In this document: positions 7,793 through 14,342 of the stretch, piece after piece
Layout: every line of letters starts with the position of its first letter
Position numbering within the stretch: position 1 is the first letter of the stretch
DNA from: Paracoccaceae bacterium
GTDB lineage: Bacteria > Pseudomonadota > Alphaproteobacteria > Rhodobacterales > Rhodobacteraceae
Direction of reading: 5' to 3'
Length of the DNA: 14,634 nt
NCBI GenBank assembly: GCA_002746395.1
Contig: NVXA01000006.1
Location: 94,170-108,803, forward strand
Notes under the pieces: generated by a model
Database searches by the model: none
What the model saw: the letters and a program-made list of their open reading frames with translations, nothing else
Told to the model about the DNA's origin: nothing
Made by a program: the position numbers and the translations under genes

Positions 7793-8448
7793 ACATTGGT
7801 CCAGACACTGTTGCACTGGTAACGGGTGCATCCCGCGGATTGGGTTATGCCACGGCACTGGAGCTGGCCCGCCAAGGCGCCCACGTCATCGCACTCGCTA
7901 AAACTGTTGGTGGTCTGGAAGATTTAGCCGACGAGATCGAGGCGGTTGGGGGGTCAAGCACCCTCGTGCCCCTCGACATCACCGACGAGGGCGGGTTGCA
8001 ACGTATGTGTCTGGCTATTCATGAACGCTGGGGGCATCTGGATTTGTTGGTGCATTGCGCCGCGCATGCAGTGTTATTGTCACCCGTTGCACATGTTGCG
8101 GAAAAGGATTTCGACCGTATGTGGGCCGTAAATGCGCGCGCTACACAACGCATCATCGCCATGACAGAACCGTTGTTAAAGGCCGCCGAGGAAGGCACCG
8201 CCGTGTTCATGAATGACCCGCGCAGTGGCGAAAAATTTTTCGCAGGCTACGGTGCCACCAAAGCGGCGGCACAGGCGATTGTTGATAGCTGGGCGGCAGA
8301 AACCGTCACCATTGGCCCGCGTGTTCTGACGTTTTTGCCGAACCCGATGCCAACAGGCATTCGCGCGCGCTTCTTTCCGGGTGAAGATCGTGAAAAACTT
8401 ACTTCCACCACAGATGAAGCAAAACGAATGCTGGCTGATATTTCTTAA
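7789..8448 (+). CDS. Divergent SDR-family protein
   Basis: A 219-residue Rossmann-fold protein of the short-chain dehydrogenase/reductase superfamily. The cofactor loop TGASRGLG (12-19), the DI pair after strand 4 (63-64), N115 in AVNARAT, and the YGATK pair Y154/K158 are in place. Two usual features are not: the NNAG motif is replaced by HCAA (89-92), and the position about 13 residues before the tyrosine, normally the catalytic serine, falls in FMNDPRS (140-146), where the only serine is eight before Y154. Activity may therefore be altered or lost. The substrate cannot be told. The gene overlaps purF by four bases (ATGA), so it is co-translated with it, but no purine role is known to me. 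It ends the long + strand run. Confidence 0.87.
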   Translation: MNIGPDTVALVTGASRGLGYATALELARQGAHVIALAKTVGGLEDLADEIEAVGGSSTLVPLDITDEGGLQRMCLAIHERWGHLDLLVHCAAHAVLLSPVAHVAEKDFDRMWAVNARATQRIIAMTEPLLKAAEEGTAVFMNDPRSGEKFFAGYGATKAAAQAIVDSWAAETVTIGPRVLTFLPNPMPTGIRARFFPGEDREKLTSTTDEAKRMLADIS

Positions 8449-8541
8449 ATAGAGCCATACCTCGCGACCTTTAGTGTTAGAATTTTCCTGCAACAAATTG
8501 AACTAATTCCCGCCCTATTGCCGCCTTTTTTCACCTGCATA

Positions 8542-8555
8542 TTGATACGCATCAA
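8542..8555. promoter_or_regulatory. FNR/FnrL/DNR-type box (TTGAT-ACGC-ATCAA)
   Basis: The sequence TTGATACGCATCAA matches the FNR-family consensus TTGAT-N4-ATCAA at all ten defined positions. It lies in the 147-base gap between the SDR gene and the pilin-like gene, 40 bases before the latter's ATG. At equal base frequencies the consensus is expected about 0.014 times in a window of this size. FNR (FnrL in Rhodobacterales) responds to oxygen and related DNR proteins to nitric oxide. The box overlaps a weak possible -10 (TATTGA, 8540-8545, with TTGCCG at 8518-8523), which would imply repression. A second possible -10, CATAGT (8575-8580), would allow activation, but with a very short leader. Confidence 0.6.
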
Positions 8556-8580
8556 GATTTCAGATCACTGCAGTCATAGT

Positions 8581-8585
8581 AGGGA
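8581..8585 (+). promoter_or_regulatory. Ribosome binding site of the pilin-like gene
   Basis: AGGGA lies ten bases before the ATG at 8596. It supports that start over the open-frame extension that begins with TTG at 8518. If the leader includes it, transcription must begin upstream of 8581, which bears on how the nearby FNR box could act. Confidence 0.6.
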
Positions 8586-8595
8586 AGCCATCAGT

Positions 8596-9027
8596 ATGAA
8601 CTATCTAACAGAATTTAAGAAAAACGAGTCCGGCGCGGTTACCGTTGACTGGGTGGTATTGACGGCTGCGATTGTTGGCATTGCGCTGGCTGTCATTGCG
8701 CTAATATCAGGAGGGGTCCAGGATGCCTCCACTGGAGTTAACGATGAGCTTCAAACCGCATCGGCGGTTACATTTGGCGCAAGCGCTGCTACAGCCGCGC
8801 CAACTCTAGCCGACTACACAGCTAACAATCCGGATTATGGCTCCATTATCACAGCGATTAATAATGATGCACCAACTGGGTACACGTATGTAGGGGCTAT
8901 TGACGATGCAACAGATACACCTATCTATCAAGACACTACTGGCGCGACCAACAACGTGAGCGTCAACGGAGAAATTATTGATACTATCGTATATCAAACT
9001 AGTGGCGCTACTTGGAGTGGCTACTAG
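8596..9027 (+). CDS. Flp-like type IVb prepilin with long low-complexity C-terminal domain
   Basis: A 143-residue protein with the architecture of a type IVb (Flp/Tad) prepilin: a short basic leader ending ESG13, then AVTVDW and a hydrophobic helix (about 20-38). The Flp processing pattern is G|xxxxEY; here G13|AVTVDW has D18 and W19 at those places, a conservative change. Flp pilins are about 50-60 residues. This one continues for roughly 100 residues rich in A, T, D, N and G, with no cysteine and two similar pieces (YQDTTGAT 111-118, YQTSGAT 133-139). Bases 8821-9000 contain 77 G+C in 180, below the neighbouring genes. No tad or prepilin peptidase gene is in the window. It may be a surface filament or pseudopilin fed by a tad system elsewhere, or simply a membrane-anchored exported protein. 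Confidence 0.72.
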   Translation: MNYLTEFKKNESGAVTVDWVVLTAAIVGIALAVIALISGGVQDASTGVNDELQTASAVTFGASAATAAPTLADYTANNPDYGSIITAINNDAPTGYTYVGAIDDATDTPIYQDTTGATNNVSVNGEIIDTIVYQTSGATWSGY

Positions 9028-9059
9028 TCGGTTTCATTTCCAGTTAGTATGAATATCAC

Positions 9060-9093
9060 GCCCTATATGATACCCTCATATAGGGCATTTTTT
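9060..9093 (+). terminator. Rho-independent terminator of the pilin-like gene
   Basis: An 11-bp perfect stem (GCCCTATATGA, 9060-9070, with TCATATAGGGC, 9076-9086), a five-base loop TACCC, then A and six T (9088-9093). It lies 32 bases after the pilin-like stop. The T run serves only the + strand, but the same hairpin lies 18 bases beyond the hisG stop on the other strand and could also protect or end that transcript. Confidence 0.9.
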
Positions 9094-9110
9094 CCGAACG
9101 AGAAACTACC

Positions 9111-9821
9111 TTAGAAACCTTTCGGGTTCTCATCTTGCAAATTAACAAACAGCTTATCTAAGATCCCGACTACCTCCGACCAATCCGCCACGTTCGACTT
9201 AAACAACGTCGCTTGCGATTTCAAAATCAACCCATCCGGCAATATTTTCAAGTGGTTTGCAACCAACGTATCCCCTGACGATGTTATGTCGGCAACGGCC
9301 TCGGCTGTTAGGTTCTTGACTGTCCCTTCAGTCGCGCCTTGACTGTCCACAAGCTGGTAATCTGCCACCCCGTGGCCACGCAAAAATTCGCGCACCAAGT
9401 TGTGGTACTTCGTGGCAATCCGCAGACGAAAGCCATGCTTGGCCCTGAAAGCCGCCGCTACCGCATCAAAATCGTCGATGCTTTCAACGTCGAGCCAGCT
9501 GGAAGGTACAGCAAGGATCAGGTCCGCGTGGCCAAAGCCCATCTCGGTCAGCTCGGTGATTTTATCCTGCCAGCCTGGGATTTTTTCATGCACCAAATCT
9601 TGGCCTGTTACACCAAGGTGAATGCGCCCTACGGCTAATTCTTTGGGGATTTCGCCAGCAGACAAAAGCACCAGTTCTATATCGTCAAACCCGACAACAC
9701 GGCCAGCGTATTCCCGCCCTGATCCCGTGCGTTCAATTTTGATGCCCCGTTGCGCGAACCAGTCGATGGTCAATTCTTGCAGGCGGCCCTTTGATGGCAA
9801 TCCCAGCTTCAAAACGCTCAT
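9111..9821 (-). CDS. hisG: ATP phosphoribosyltransferase catalytic subunit HisG, short (HisZ-dependent) form
   Basis: A 236-residue enzyme for the first step of histidine synthesis, joining ATP and PRPP to give phosphoribosyl-ATP. Landmarks are the N-terminal LGLPSKGRLQE (6-16), GVTGQDLV (70-77), the IATKYHNLVREFL stretch (135-147) and the PRPP loop ADITSSGDTL (177-186). It lacks the C-terminal regulatory domain of about 80 residues found in long HisG, so it belongs to the short type that needs HisZ for allosteric control. hisZ is directly upstream and overlaps by four bases (ATGA on the minus strand), consistent with assembly as a HisG-HisZ complex. It is the last gene of the minus-strand unit. 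Confidence 0.95.
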   Translation of the reverse strand: MSVLKLGLPSKGRLQELTIDWFAQRGIKIERTGSGREYAGRVVGFDDIELVLLSAGEIPKELAVGRIHLGVTGQDLVHEKIPGWQDKITELTEMGFGHADLILAVPSSWLDVESIDDFDAVAAAFRAKHGFRLRIATKYHNLVREFLRGHGVADYQLVDSQGATEGTVKNLTAEAVADITSSGDTLVANHLKILPDGLILKSQATLFKSNVADWSEVVGILDKLFVNLQDENPKGF

Positions 9822-10954
9822 GCAGCACCGCCTTTCAGGGCCAAGACCGCCTCTGGCCGAATGATGCCGCCAACGGCAGGTACAGCTTCGCCATCGCCAA
9901 GCACACGGGTTAGCGCATCGTACCGCCCGCCTTGGGCGATTTGCGGCAAATCGGGGCGATCAGGGGCATGGAACCCAAAGACGAACCCGTCGTAATATTC
10001 CAGCGTTGTGCGGCCATAAGATGCTTCGAACGGTAAGGCCGACACATCAACGCCTGCATCTGACAAGGCTTGCGCGCGGGCTTCCAACTGATCAGCGGCC
10101 GCATTCAACATTGGTGCAACCTTGCGTAATTCTTGCGCCGCCTGCCCCATCGTTGATTTCAATTCCAGCACACCAGACACGAGCGCAACATCCGCTTCGC
10201 TTAATGAGGCCGCCTCTTTTTCATGTAATAATATTTCTGCACGCGCAGCGATTTCGTCAACAGAACGCACGCCGAGGGCAGGGCCAGAGGCCTTGATCAA
10301 CGCTTGCACCGAACCATCCTTAACCGCTTGCAACAGGCCTTCCCGATCAGCGCTTACCGTGGCCTTCGTGGAATACCGCTCCAACAGGCGTTTGAAACGG
10401 TGTGGACGCCAAACGTGACGGCGCAACGCCCCTTTGCGCCTCTCGTTCGTGTCAAGCGCATCAATTGCCGCGAATATCAGGCCCAGATCGCCAGTCACCG
10501 GCATCACAGGCAAATCGCCTAGGGCTGTGGCCAGCACCGCGAAAACTTCGGCATCGTCAGCGGCGGGATCAGTGCCACCAAACACCTCAAAACCAGCTTG
10601 CAGATATTCCGTTGGGCGATTGCTGCCGACCTCTTGGCGTCGCCAGACGGACCCCGCATAGGCGTAACGTGCCGCACTTACCCCGTTTGCCATGTGGATT
10701 TGCACGACGGGTACAGTGAAGTCAGGGCGCAACATCAATTCGCCTTTCACGGGGTCATGGGTCGTGAAGGCGCGCGCGCGCAAATCTTCGCCGTAGAGGT
10801 CAATCAGAACATCGGCGGATAACAGTGCTGCTGGTTCAACCGGCGCTGCACCGTTGGCGATGAAACCGGCCATTAGCCGCCCGACCTCGGTGCGTACATC
10901 GGCCAAGCCCTGCCCTAGTCGCCCATTTTCCAGATATGCCCGCGAGGTAACCAT
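9818..10954 (-). CDS. hisZ: ATP phosphoribosyltransferase regulatory subunit HisZ
   Basis: A 378-residue paralogue of class II histidyl-tRNA synthetase that has lost tRNA charging and serves as the histidine-sensing subunit of short-form HisG. The motif 2-like stretch GSVWRRQEVGSNRPTEY (101-117), the YYDGFVFGFHA segment (320-330, in place of the synthetase histidine-A loop) and QGGRYDALTR (341-350) identify the fold. The anticodon-binding domain of HisRS is absent, as expected. The chosen ATG at 10954 overlaps the hisS stop by one base (TGATG). An open-frame extension to 11041 would add 29 residues rich in R and G that lie within hisS, and is unlikely. It is translationally linked to both hisS and hisG. 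Confidence 0.93.
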   Translation of the reverse strand: MVTSRAYLENGRLGQGLADVRTEVGRLMAGFIANGAAPVEPAALLSADVLIDLYGEDLRARAFTTHDPVKGELMLRPDFTVPVVQIHMANGVSAARYAYAGSVWRRQEVGSNRPTEYLQAGFEVFGGTDPAADDAEVFAVLATALGDLPVMPVTGDLGLIFAAIDALDTNERRKGALRRHVWRPHRFKRLLERYSTKATVSADREGLLQAVKDGSVQALIKASGPALGVRSVDEIAARAEILLHEKEAASLSEADVALVSGVLELKSTMGQAAQELRKVAPMLNAAADQLEARAQALSDAGVDVSALPFEASYGRTTLEYYDGFVFGFHAPDRPDLPQIAQGGRYDALTRVLGDGEAVPAVGGIIRPEAVLALKGGAA

Positions 10955-12459
10955 CACCCGTCCGCCCGTGCGATCATTTTGCGAACCTCGGCCACCAGAT
11001 CGCCGCGCGCGATTTCCATCTGCGCTGGCTGGGCTTTCCATTCCTCGTTCGTGGTGATGTTGGCCGCCAAAGCCGCACCAAGCGCCAAATCCTTGATCTG
11101 CACGACGCCTGCCTCGAATTCATTGCCACCCTCGATCACCGCAACTGGCGAATTTCGCGCATCTGCGTACTTCAACTGATTGCCGAAGTTTTTCGGGTTG
11201 CCGAGGTACACCTCGGCCCGGATGCCGGCATTGCGCAGCTCGGCCACCATGGTTTGATAATCCCCCATGCGGTCGCGGTCCATGACGGTCACGATCACAG
11301 GGCCATTTGCATGGCTATCCATACGGCCCTTTTCGCGCAGCGCCGCCAATAGGCGATCAACGCCAATGGAAACACCCGTTGCCGGAACCTCCTGCCCCGT
11401 AAAGCGTTTGACGAGATTATCATAACGACCACCGCCAGCGACAGAGCCAAACTGGCGCTTGCGGCCTTTATCGTCGAGGATTTCGAAGGTTAGTTCGGCC
11501 TCGTAAACTGGGCCGGTGTAATAGCCAAGACCACGTACAACAGAGGGGTCGATCAGCAGGCGGTCAGCCCCATAACCCTGCACATCCGTCAGTTCCGCGA
11601 TGGTTTCCAGCTCCTGCACACCAACAAGCCCGATATCAGAACCGCTAACCAATTCTCGCAGCCGCGCGCATGTCGCGCCGCCGTTGTCACGGCGCGCATC
11701 CATGAAATTCATGATGACATCAGCTTGTTCATCCGACAGCTTCGCGCCACCTGTGAAGTCGCCGCTTTCGTCTTTGCGGCCCTCCCCCAACAGCGCGCGA
11801 ACGCCGCTTTGACCAAGGCGATCAAGCTTGTCGATGGCGCGTAACACGATACCACGCTCGGCCTCATATTTACTTGGGTCAGACGGGTCTAGAACACCGG
11901 CAACCTCCATAACCCCGTTCAAAACCTTGCGGTTATTTACACGAACGATGTAGTCACCGCGCGGAATGCCAACGGCCTCCAATGTGTCGGAAAGCATCCC
12001 GCAAATTTCGGCATCGGCGGCAACGGTAGGTGTGCCAACCGTATCCGCATCACACTGATAGAACTGGCGATACCGCCCCGGTCCGGCTTTTTCATTGCGC
12101 CAAACAGGGCCAACGGCATAGCGGCGGTATGGTGTCGGCAAATCATTACGGAACTGTGCGTAAACCCGTGCCAGCGGCGCCGTTAGATCATAGCGCAATG
12201 CCATCCATGCGTCGTCTTCGTCTTGCCAAGCAAAAATACCGGCATTTGGACGATCAACATCTGGCAGAAAACTACCAAGCGCCTCCACCGTTTCAATCGC
12301 TGACGTTTCCAAAGGGTCAAAACCATAGTGCTGATAGACCTCGGTGATTTTGCGCAGCATTGCATTACGTTCAACCACTTCCGTGCCGAAATAATCGCGA
12401 AACCCGCGCGGCGGCAACGCCTTGGGGCGTTTGACCTTTTGCTTCTTGTTCTTAGCCAT
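10954..12459 (-). CDS. hisS: Histidine--tRNA ligase, divergent alphaproteobacterial/eukaryote-like type
   Basis: A 501-residue class II synthetase that charges tRNA-His. Motif 2 is [19 protein letters not shown] (117-135), the histidine-A loops are [12 protein letters not shown] (309-320) and SVAGGGRYD (339-347), and motif 3 is [11 protein letters not shown] (360-370). A C-terminal anticodon-binding domain spans about 387-455. Usual bacterial HisRS is near 420-430 residues and has RPQKGRYRQF in motif 2; the [12 protein letters not shown] form and the extra length mark the horizontally acquired type described in part of the alphaproteobacteria, which use tRNA-His lacking the G-1 base. The start has AGGG seven bases upstream (minus strand, 12470-12467). 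The 68-base gap to dgkA shows no terminator. A basic tail, KKQKVKR, opens the protein. Confidence 0.96.
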   Translation of the reverse strand: MAKNKKQKVKRPKALPPRGFRDYFGTEVVERNAMLRKITEVYQHYGFDPLETSAIETVEALGSFLPDVDRPNAGIFAWQDEDDAWMALRYDLTAPLARVYAQFRNDLPTPYRRYAVGPVWRNEKAGPGRYRQFYQCDADTVGTPTVAADAEICGMLSDTLEAVGIPRGDYIVRVNNRKVLNGVMEVAGVLDPSDPSKYEAERGIVLRAIDKLDRLGQSGVRALLGEGRKDESGDFTGGAKLSDEQADVIMNFMDARRDNGGATCARLRELVSGSDIGLVGVQELETIAELTDVQGYGADRLLIDPSVVRGLGYYTGPVYEAELTFEILDDKGRKRQFGSVAGGGRYDNLVKRFTGQEVPATGVSIGVDRLLAALREKGRMDSHANGPVIVTVMDRDRMGDYQTMVAELRNAGIRAEVYLGNPKNFGNQLKYADARNSPVAVIEGGNEFEAGVVQIKDLALGAALAANITTNEEWKAQPAQMEIARGDLVAEVRKMIARADG

Positions 12460-12527
12460 GTTCAGACCCTGATTAGGTGTTTTTCAATCGTCTACCCCAA
12501 GGGTCCGTTGGTCGCAAGGTCACGGCG

Positions 12528-12896
12528 TCATATGAGGGCGCGGATATACGGGTAAAATACGAGAATTCCGATAATTGCGGCCGCGATGGCGGCGATAAGC
12601 ACGGCCCCTGCGGCGACATCTTTGGCCCGCTTAACGCTTTGTGAATACTGCGACGAGACGACATCGCAAAGGTGTTCAATGGCGGTATTCATAGCCTCAA
12701 ACACCCAAACAAGCGTTATGGCGAGGACCAGCCACAGCCAATCCTGACGGGTAACATCAAGGGCAATGGCCGCGATTATCACCAGCGTTGTGGCCAGCAT
12801 ATGAATGCGCGCGTGGGGTTCGGATTTCAGTAAAAACAACAGCCCTGCCGCTGCGTACCCGAAACTTTTGATGCGAAGGTGAAGATATTTCAGCAT
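12528..12896 (-). CDS. dgkA: DgkA/UdpK-family lipid kinase (diacylglycerol or undecaprenol kinase)
   Basis: A 122-residue integral membrane kinase with three helices (about 33-48, 53-68 and 95-114). The family's active site is clear: E67 in FEAMNTAIEH (66-75), with N70, T71 and E74, and the AKDVAAGAVL block (91-100). Family members phosphorylate diacylglycerol (proteobacterial DgkA) or undecaprenol (UdpK of Firmicutes). Sequence details such as SEPHARIH (25-32), AKDVAAGAVL and the IGILVFYP ending look more like the undecaprenol kinase branch to my eye, so the substrate is left open. The ATG shares one base with the flavin reductase stop (TGATG). Adjacent hisS and hisG suggest no common pathway; the unit is probably joined for expression only. 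Confidence 0.9.
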   Translation of the reverse strand: MLKYLHLRIKSFGYAAAGLLFLLKSEPHARIHMLATTLVIIAAIALDVTRQDWLWLVLAITLVWVFEAMNTAIEHLCDVVSSQYSQSVKRAKDVAAGAVLIAAIAAAIIGILVFYPYIRALI

Positions 12897-13369
12897 CAGC
12901 CAAAACCTGTGAATTTACCGCGATAAAACAATAACGACGGCTTATCACACGCCGAAATTCGCAAAACCTCGCCCACAACAATCAAGTGATCGCCGCCATC
13001 ATAGCCCGCGGCATGGCTGCACTCGAACCGCGAGGTGCAGCCGTCTAGCAATGGCACATCGCCTATCCCGTGGGTATATTCCAGCTTATCAAACGCTTCG
13101 ATGCCGGATTTCGAAAATATGTCGGCCAAGCCACGTTGATCTTGCGAAAGCACATGTACTGCGAAATGGCTTGCAGCCTCGAACGCAGGGAACCGTGCCG
13201 ATTTACGGGCTGGCGACCACAAAACCAGTGGTGGCTCCAACGAAACCGAGGCGAAACTGTTCACGGTCATGCCAAGCGGGCCGCGATCTGTCATCGTGGT
13301 TACAATCGTGACACCAGTGGCAAAACTACCCATCGCATCACGCAATTCGCGTTGTGAAAATTCAGCCAA
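12896..13369 (-). CDS. Flavin reductase-like domain protein (FMN-binding split barrel)
   Basis: A 157-residue protein of the flavin reductase family (HpaC/NtaB/DIM6 type), which use NAD(P)H to reduce FMN or FAD, often for a partner monooxygenase. The hallmark segments are MGSFATGVTIVTT (13-25), GMTVNSFASVSLEPPLVLWSP (33-53) and GDHLIVVGEV (126-135). No partner monooxygenase gene is seen nearby, so the physiological acceptor is unknown. It starts at a TTG: no in-frame ATG occurs upstream before a stop, and AGGGGAG stands six bases before the TTG. An internal ATG at codon 13 would cut the first conserved helix. It is the first gene of the minus-strand unit and overlaps dgkA by one base. Confidence 0.88.
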   Translation of the reverse strand: MAEFSQRELRDAMGSFATGVTIVTTMTDRGPLGMTVNSFASVSLEPPLVLWSPARKSARFPAFEAASHFAVHVLSQDQRGLADIFSKSGIEAFDKLEYTHGIGDVPLLDGCTSRFECSHAAGYDGGDHLIVVGEVLRISACDKPSLLFYRGKFTGFG

Positions 13370-13375
13370 TTCCGG

Positions 13376-13382
13376 CTCCCCT
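13376..13382 (-). promoter_or_regulatory. Strong ribosome binding site that fixes a TTG start
   Basis: On the minus strand AGGGGAG precedes the TTG at 13369 by six bases. It is the strongest Shine-Dalgarno match of the unit and supports the non-ATG start of the flavin reductase gene. Confidence 0.7.
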
Positions 13383-13394
13383 ATTTGTTAGGGT

Positions 13395-13424
13395 ATTCTT
13401 AATCCTTGATTGCGCGCCTGTCGA
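13395..13424 (-). promoter_or_regulatory. Possible promoter for the flavin reductase-dgkA-hisSZG unit
   Basis: Minus-strand TCGACA (13424-13419; 5 of 6 matches to TTGACA) is followed after 18 bases by AAGAAT (13400-13395; 4 of 6 matches to TATAAT). Transcription would start near 13388, just before the ribosome binding site. It lies in the 98-base divergent gap. On the other strand, TTGCCA (13433-13438) and TATTTG (13456-13461) are a weaker possible pair for the GST gene. Both are read by eye. Confidence 0.3.
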
Positions 13425-13467
13425 TGGATGGATTGCCAAATCGCGCTGTTGAACGTATTTGAGGGGG

Positions 13468-14097
13468 ATGAAACCCGTCTTATACACATTCCGCCGCTGC
13501 CCCTATGCCATGCGCGCCCGTTTGGCCATCGCTGCCAGCGGTATTGAGGTGGAGTTGCGCGAGGTTCTGCTGCGTGACAAAGCACCCGAATTGCTTGAAG
13601 CCTCGCCCAAGGCGACGGTTCCGGTTGTGGTTAATGGCAACGGTATTATTGACGAGAGTTACGATATAATGTTGTGGGCGCTGAAACAGAACGACCCTGA
13701 CGCGTGGTTGGAGCTGCATAACCCCGCATTGATCAAAGAGTGCGACGGGGCGTTTAAGTCTGCCCTCGACAAATACAAGTACGGGAACCGTCATGAAGGT
13801 ACAGATGCAATCGAGCAGCGTACTGTCGCGTCCCAATTCTTGACAAAGCTTGATACCATGCTTGCAAGTCAACCGTACTTGTCCGGCGACAAAGCAGGCA
13901 TGACCGATATGTCTATCGTTACCTTCGTGCGCCAGTTCGCCAATGTAGATCGCGCATGGTTTGATGCCGAACCTTGGCCGAACCTCATTCGCTGGCTGGA
14001 AGAATTCCTGTCCTCGGACGCGTTCGCATCTATAATGTTCAAATATCCCAAGTGGCAGGCAGGCGACCCCGTCACCCTATTCCCGGAGCTACCATGA
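13468..14097 (+). CDS. Glutathione S-transferase-like protein with CPYA active-site motif
   Basis: A 209-residue cytosolic protein with a thioredoxin-fold N-terminal domain and a helical C-terminal domain. The N-terminus carries FRRCPYAMRARLAI (8-21), with C11 in a CPYA motif like that of omega/beta-type GSTs and glutaredoxin 2, which favours disulfide or deglutathionylation chemistry over classical conjugation. The cis-proline TVPV (50-53) and the glutathione-binding ES pair (63-64) are present. The substrate is unknown. I use the ATG at 13468; the GAGGGGG just before it (13461-13467) leaves an unusually short spacer, and a TTG at 13459 is an alternative. The stop overlaps the slyX start (ATGA). 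Confidence 0.88.
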   Translation: MKPVLYTFRRCPYAMRARLAIAASGIEVELREVLLRDKAPELLEASPKATVPVVVNGNGIIDESYDIMLWALKQNDPDAWLELHNPALIKECDGAFKSALDKYKYGNRHEGTDAIEQRTVASQFLTKLDTMLASQPYLSGDKAGMTDMSIVTFVRQFANVDRAWFDAEPWPNLIRWLEEFLSSDAFASIMFKYPKWQAGDPVTLFPELP

Positions 14098-14303
14098 CCG
14101 AAGATCGCATCACCCGCCTTGAAGAGGCATTGGCCCATCAAAGCGCCCTGCTTGAAGAACTGAATGACGTCATCACCAGCCAAGCGAGCGAGATTGACTT
14201 GCTAAACCGTCGTGTCGCCATGCTGATGCAACGCGCGGCTGAGCAAGAGGCCGATAACCTGTCCGGCGCGCCCCTCGCCGATCAAAGGCCACCGCATTGG
14301 TAA
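14094..14303 (+). CDS. slyX: SlyX family protein
   Basis: A 69-residue hydrophilic protein, nearly all of it a predicted coiled coil (about 4-50, with leucine, isoleucine and valine at heptad-like spacing), ending in the family's hallmark PPHW (usually PPHY). The molecular role of SlyX is not known. The ATG at 14094 has GGAG six to seven bases upstream inside the GST gene and overlaps its stop by four bases, so it is probably translated together with it. The frame is open upstream to 13974, but that part is an out-of-frame shadow of the GST. Confidence 0.88.
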   Translation: MTEDRITRLEEALAHQSALLEELNDVITSQASEIDLLNRRVAMLMQRAAEQEADNLSGAPLADQRPPHW

Positions 14304-14316
14304 GTTAACTTTACCA
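14298..14316. promoter_or_regulatory. Near-palindrome TGGTAAGTTAACTTTACCA, possible operator before the TRAP gene
   Basis: Nine bases of the left arm pair with ten of the right arm, with a single unpaired A/T, centred on GTTAAC. It overlaps the slyX stop and abuts a possible -35 (TTGGCA, 14317-14322) with a weak -10 (TAGCCT, 14340-14345) for the next gene. TGGT...ACCA arms are common in GntR-family operators, but the regulator is not identifiable from this window. Confidence 0.35.
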
Positions 14317-14342
14317 TTGGCAGAATCCTGTTCACATTGTAG

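Noticed and set aside
8511..8530. T-rich stretch after the SDR gene as a terminator
   Set aside because: The six T at 8525-8530 are not preceded by any inverted repeat I could find.
8518..8595. N-terminal extension of the pilin-like protein
   Set aside because: It would destroy the short basic leader expected of a prepilin and cover the FNR box; AGGGA supports the ATG at 8596.
10955..11041. N-terminal extension of HisZ
   Set aside because: The added 29 residues are R/G/S-rich, lie inside hisS and match no HisZ N-terminus; the TGATG junction explains the start at 10954.
12465..12505. GACCCT/AGGGTC inverted repeat that could cover the hisS Shine-Dalgarno
   Set aside because: Only six base pairs with a 29-base loop; such a match is expected by chance in a leader of this size.
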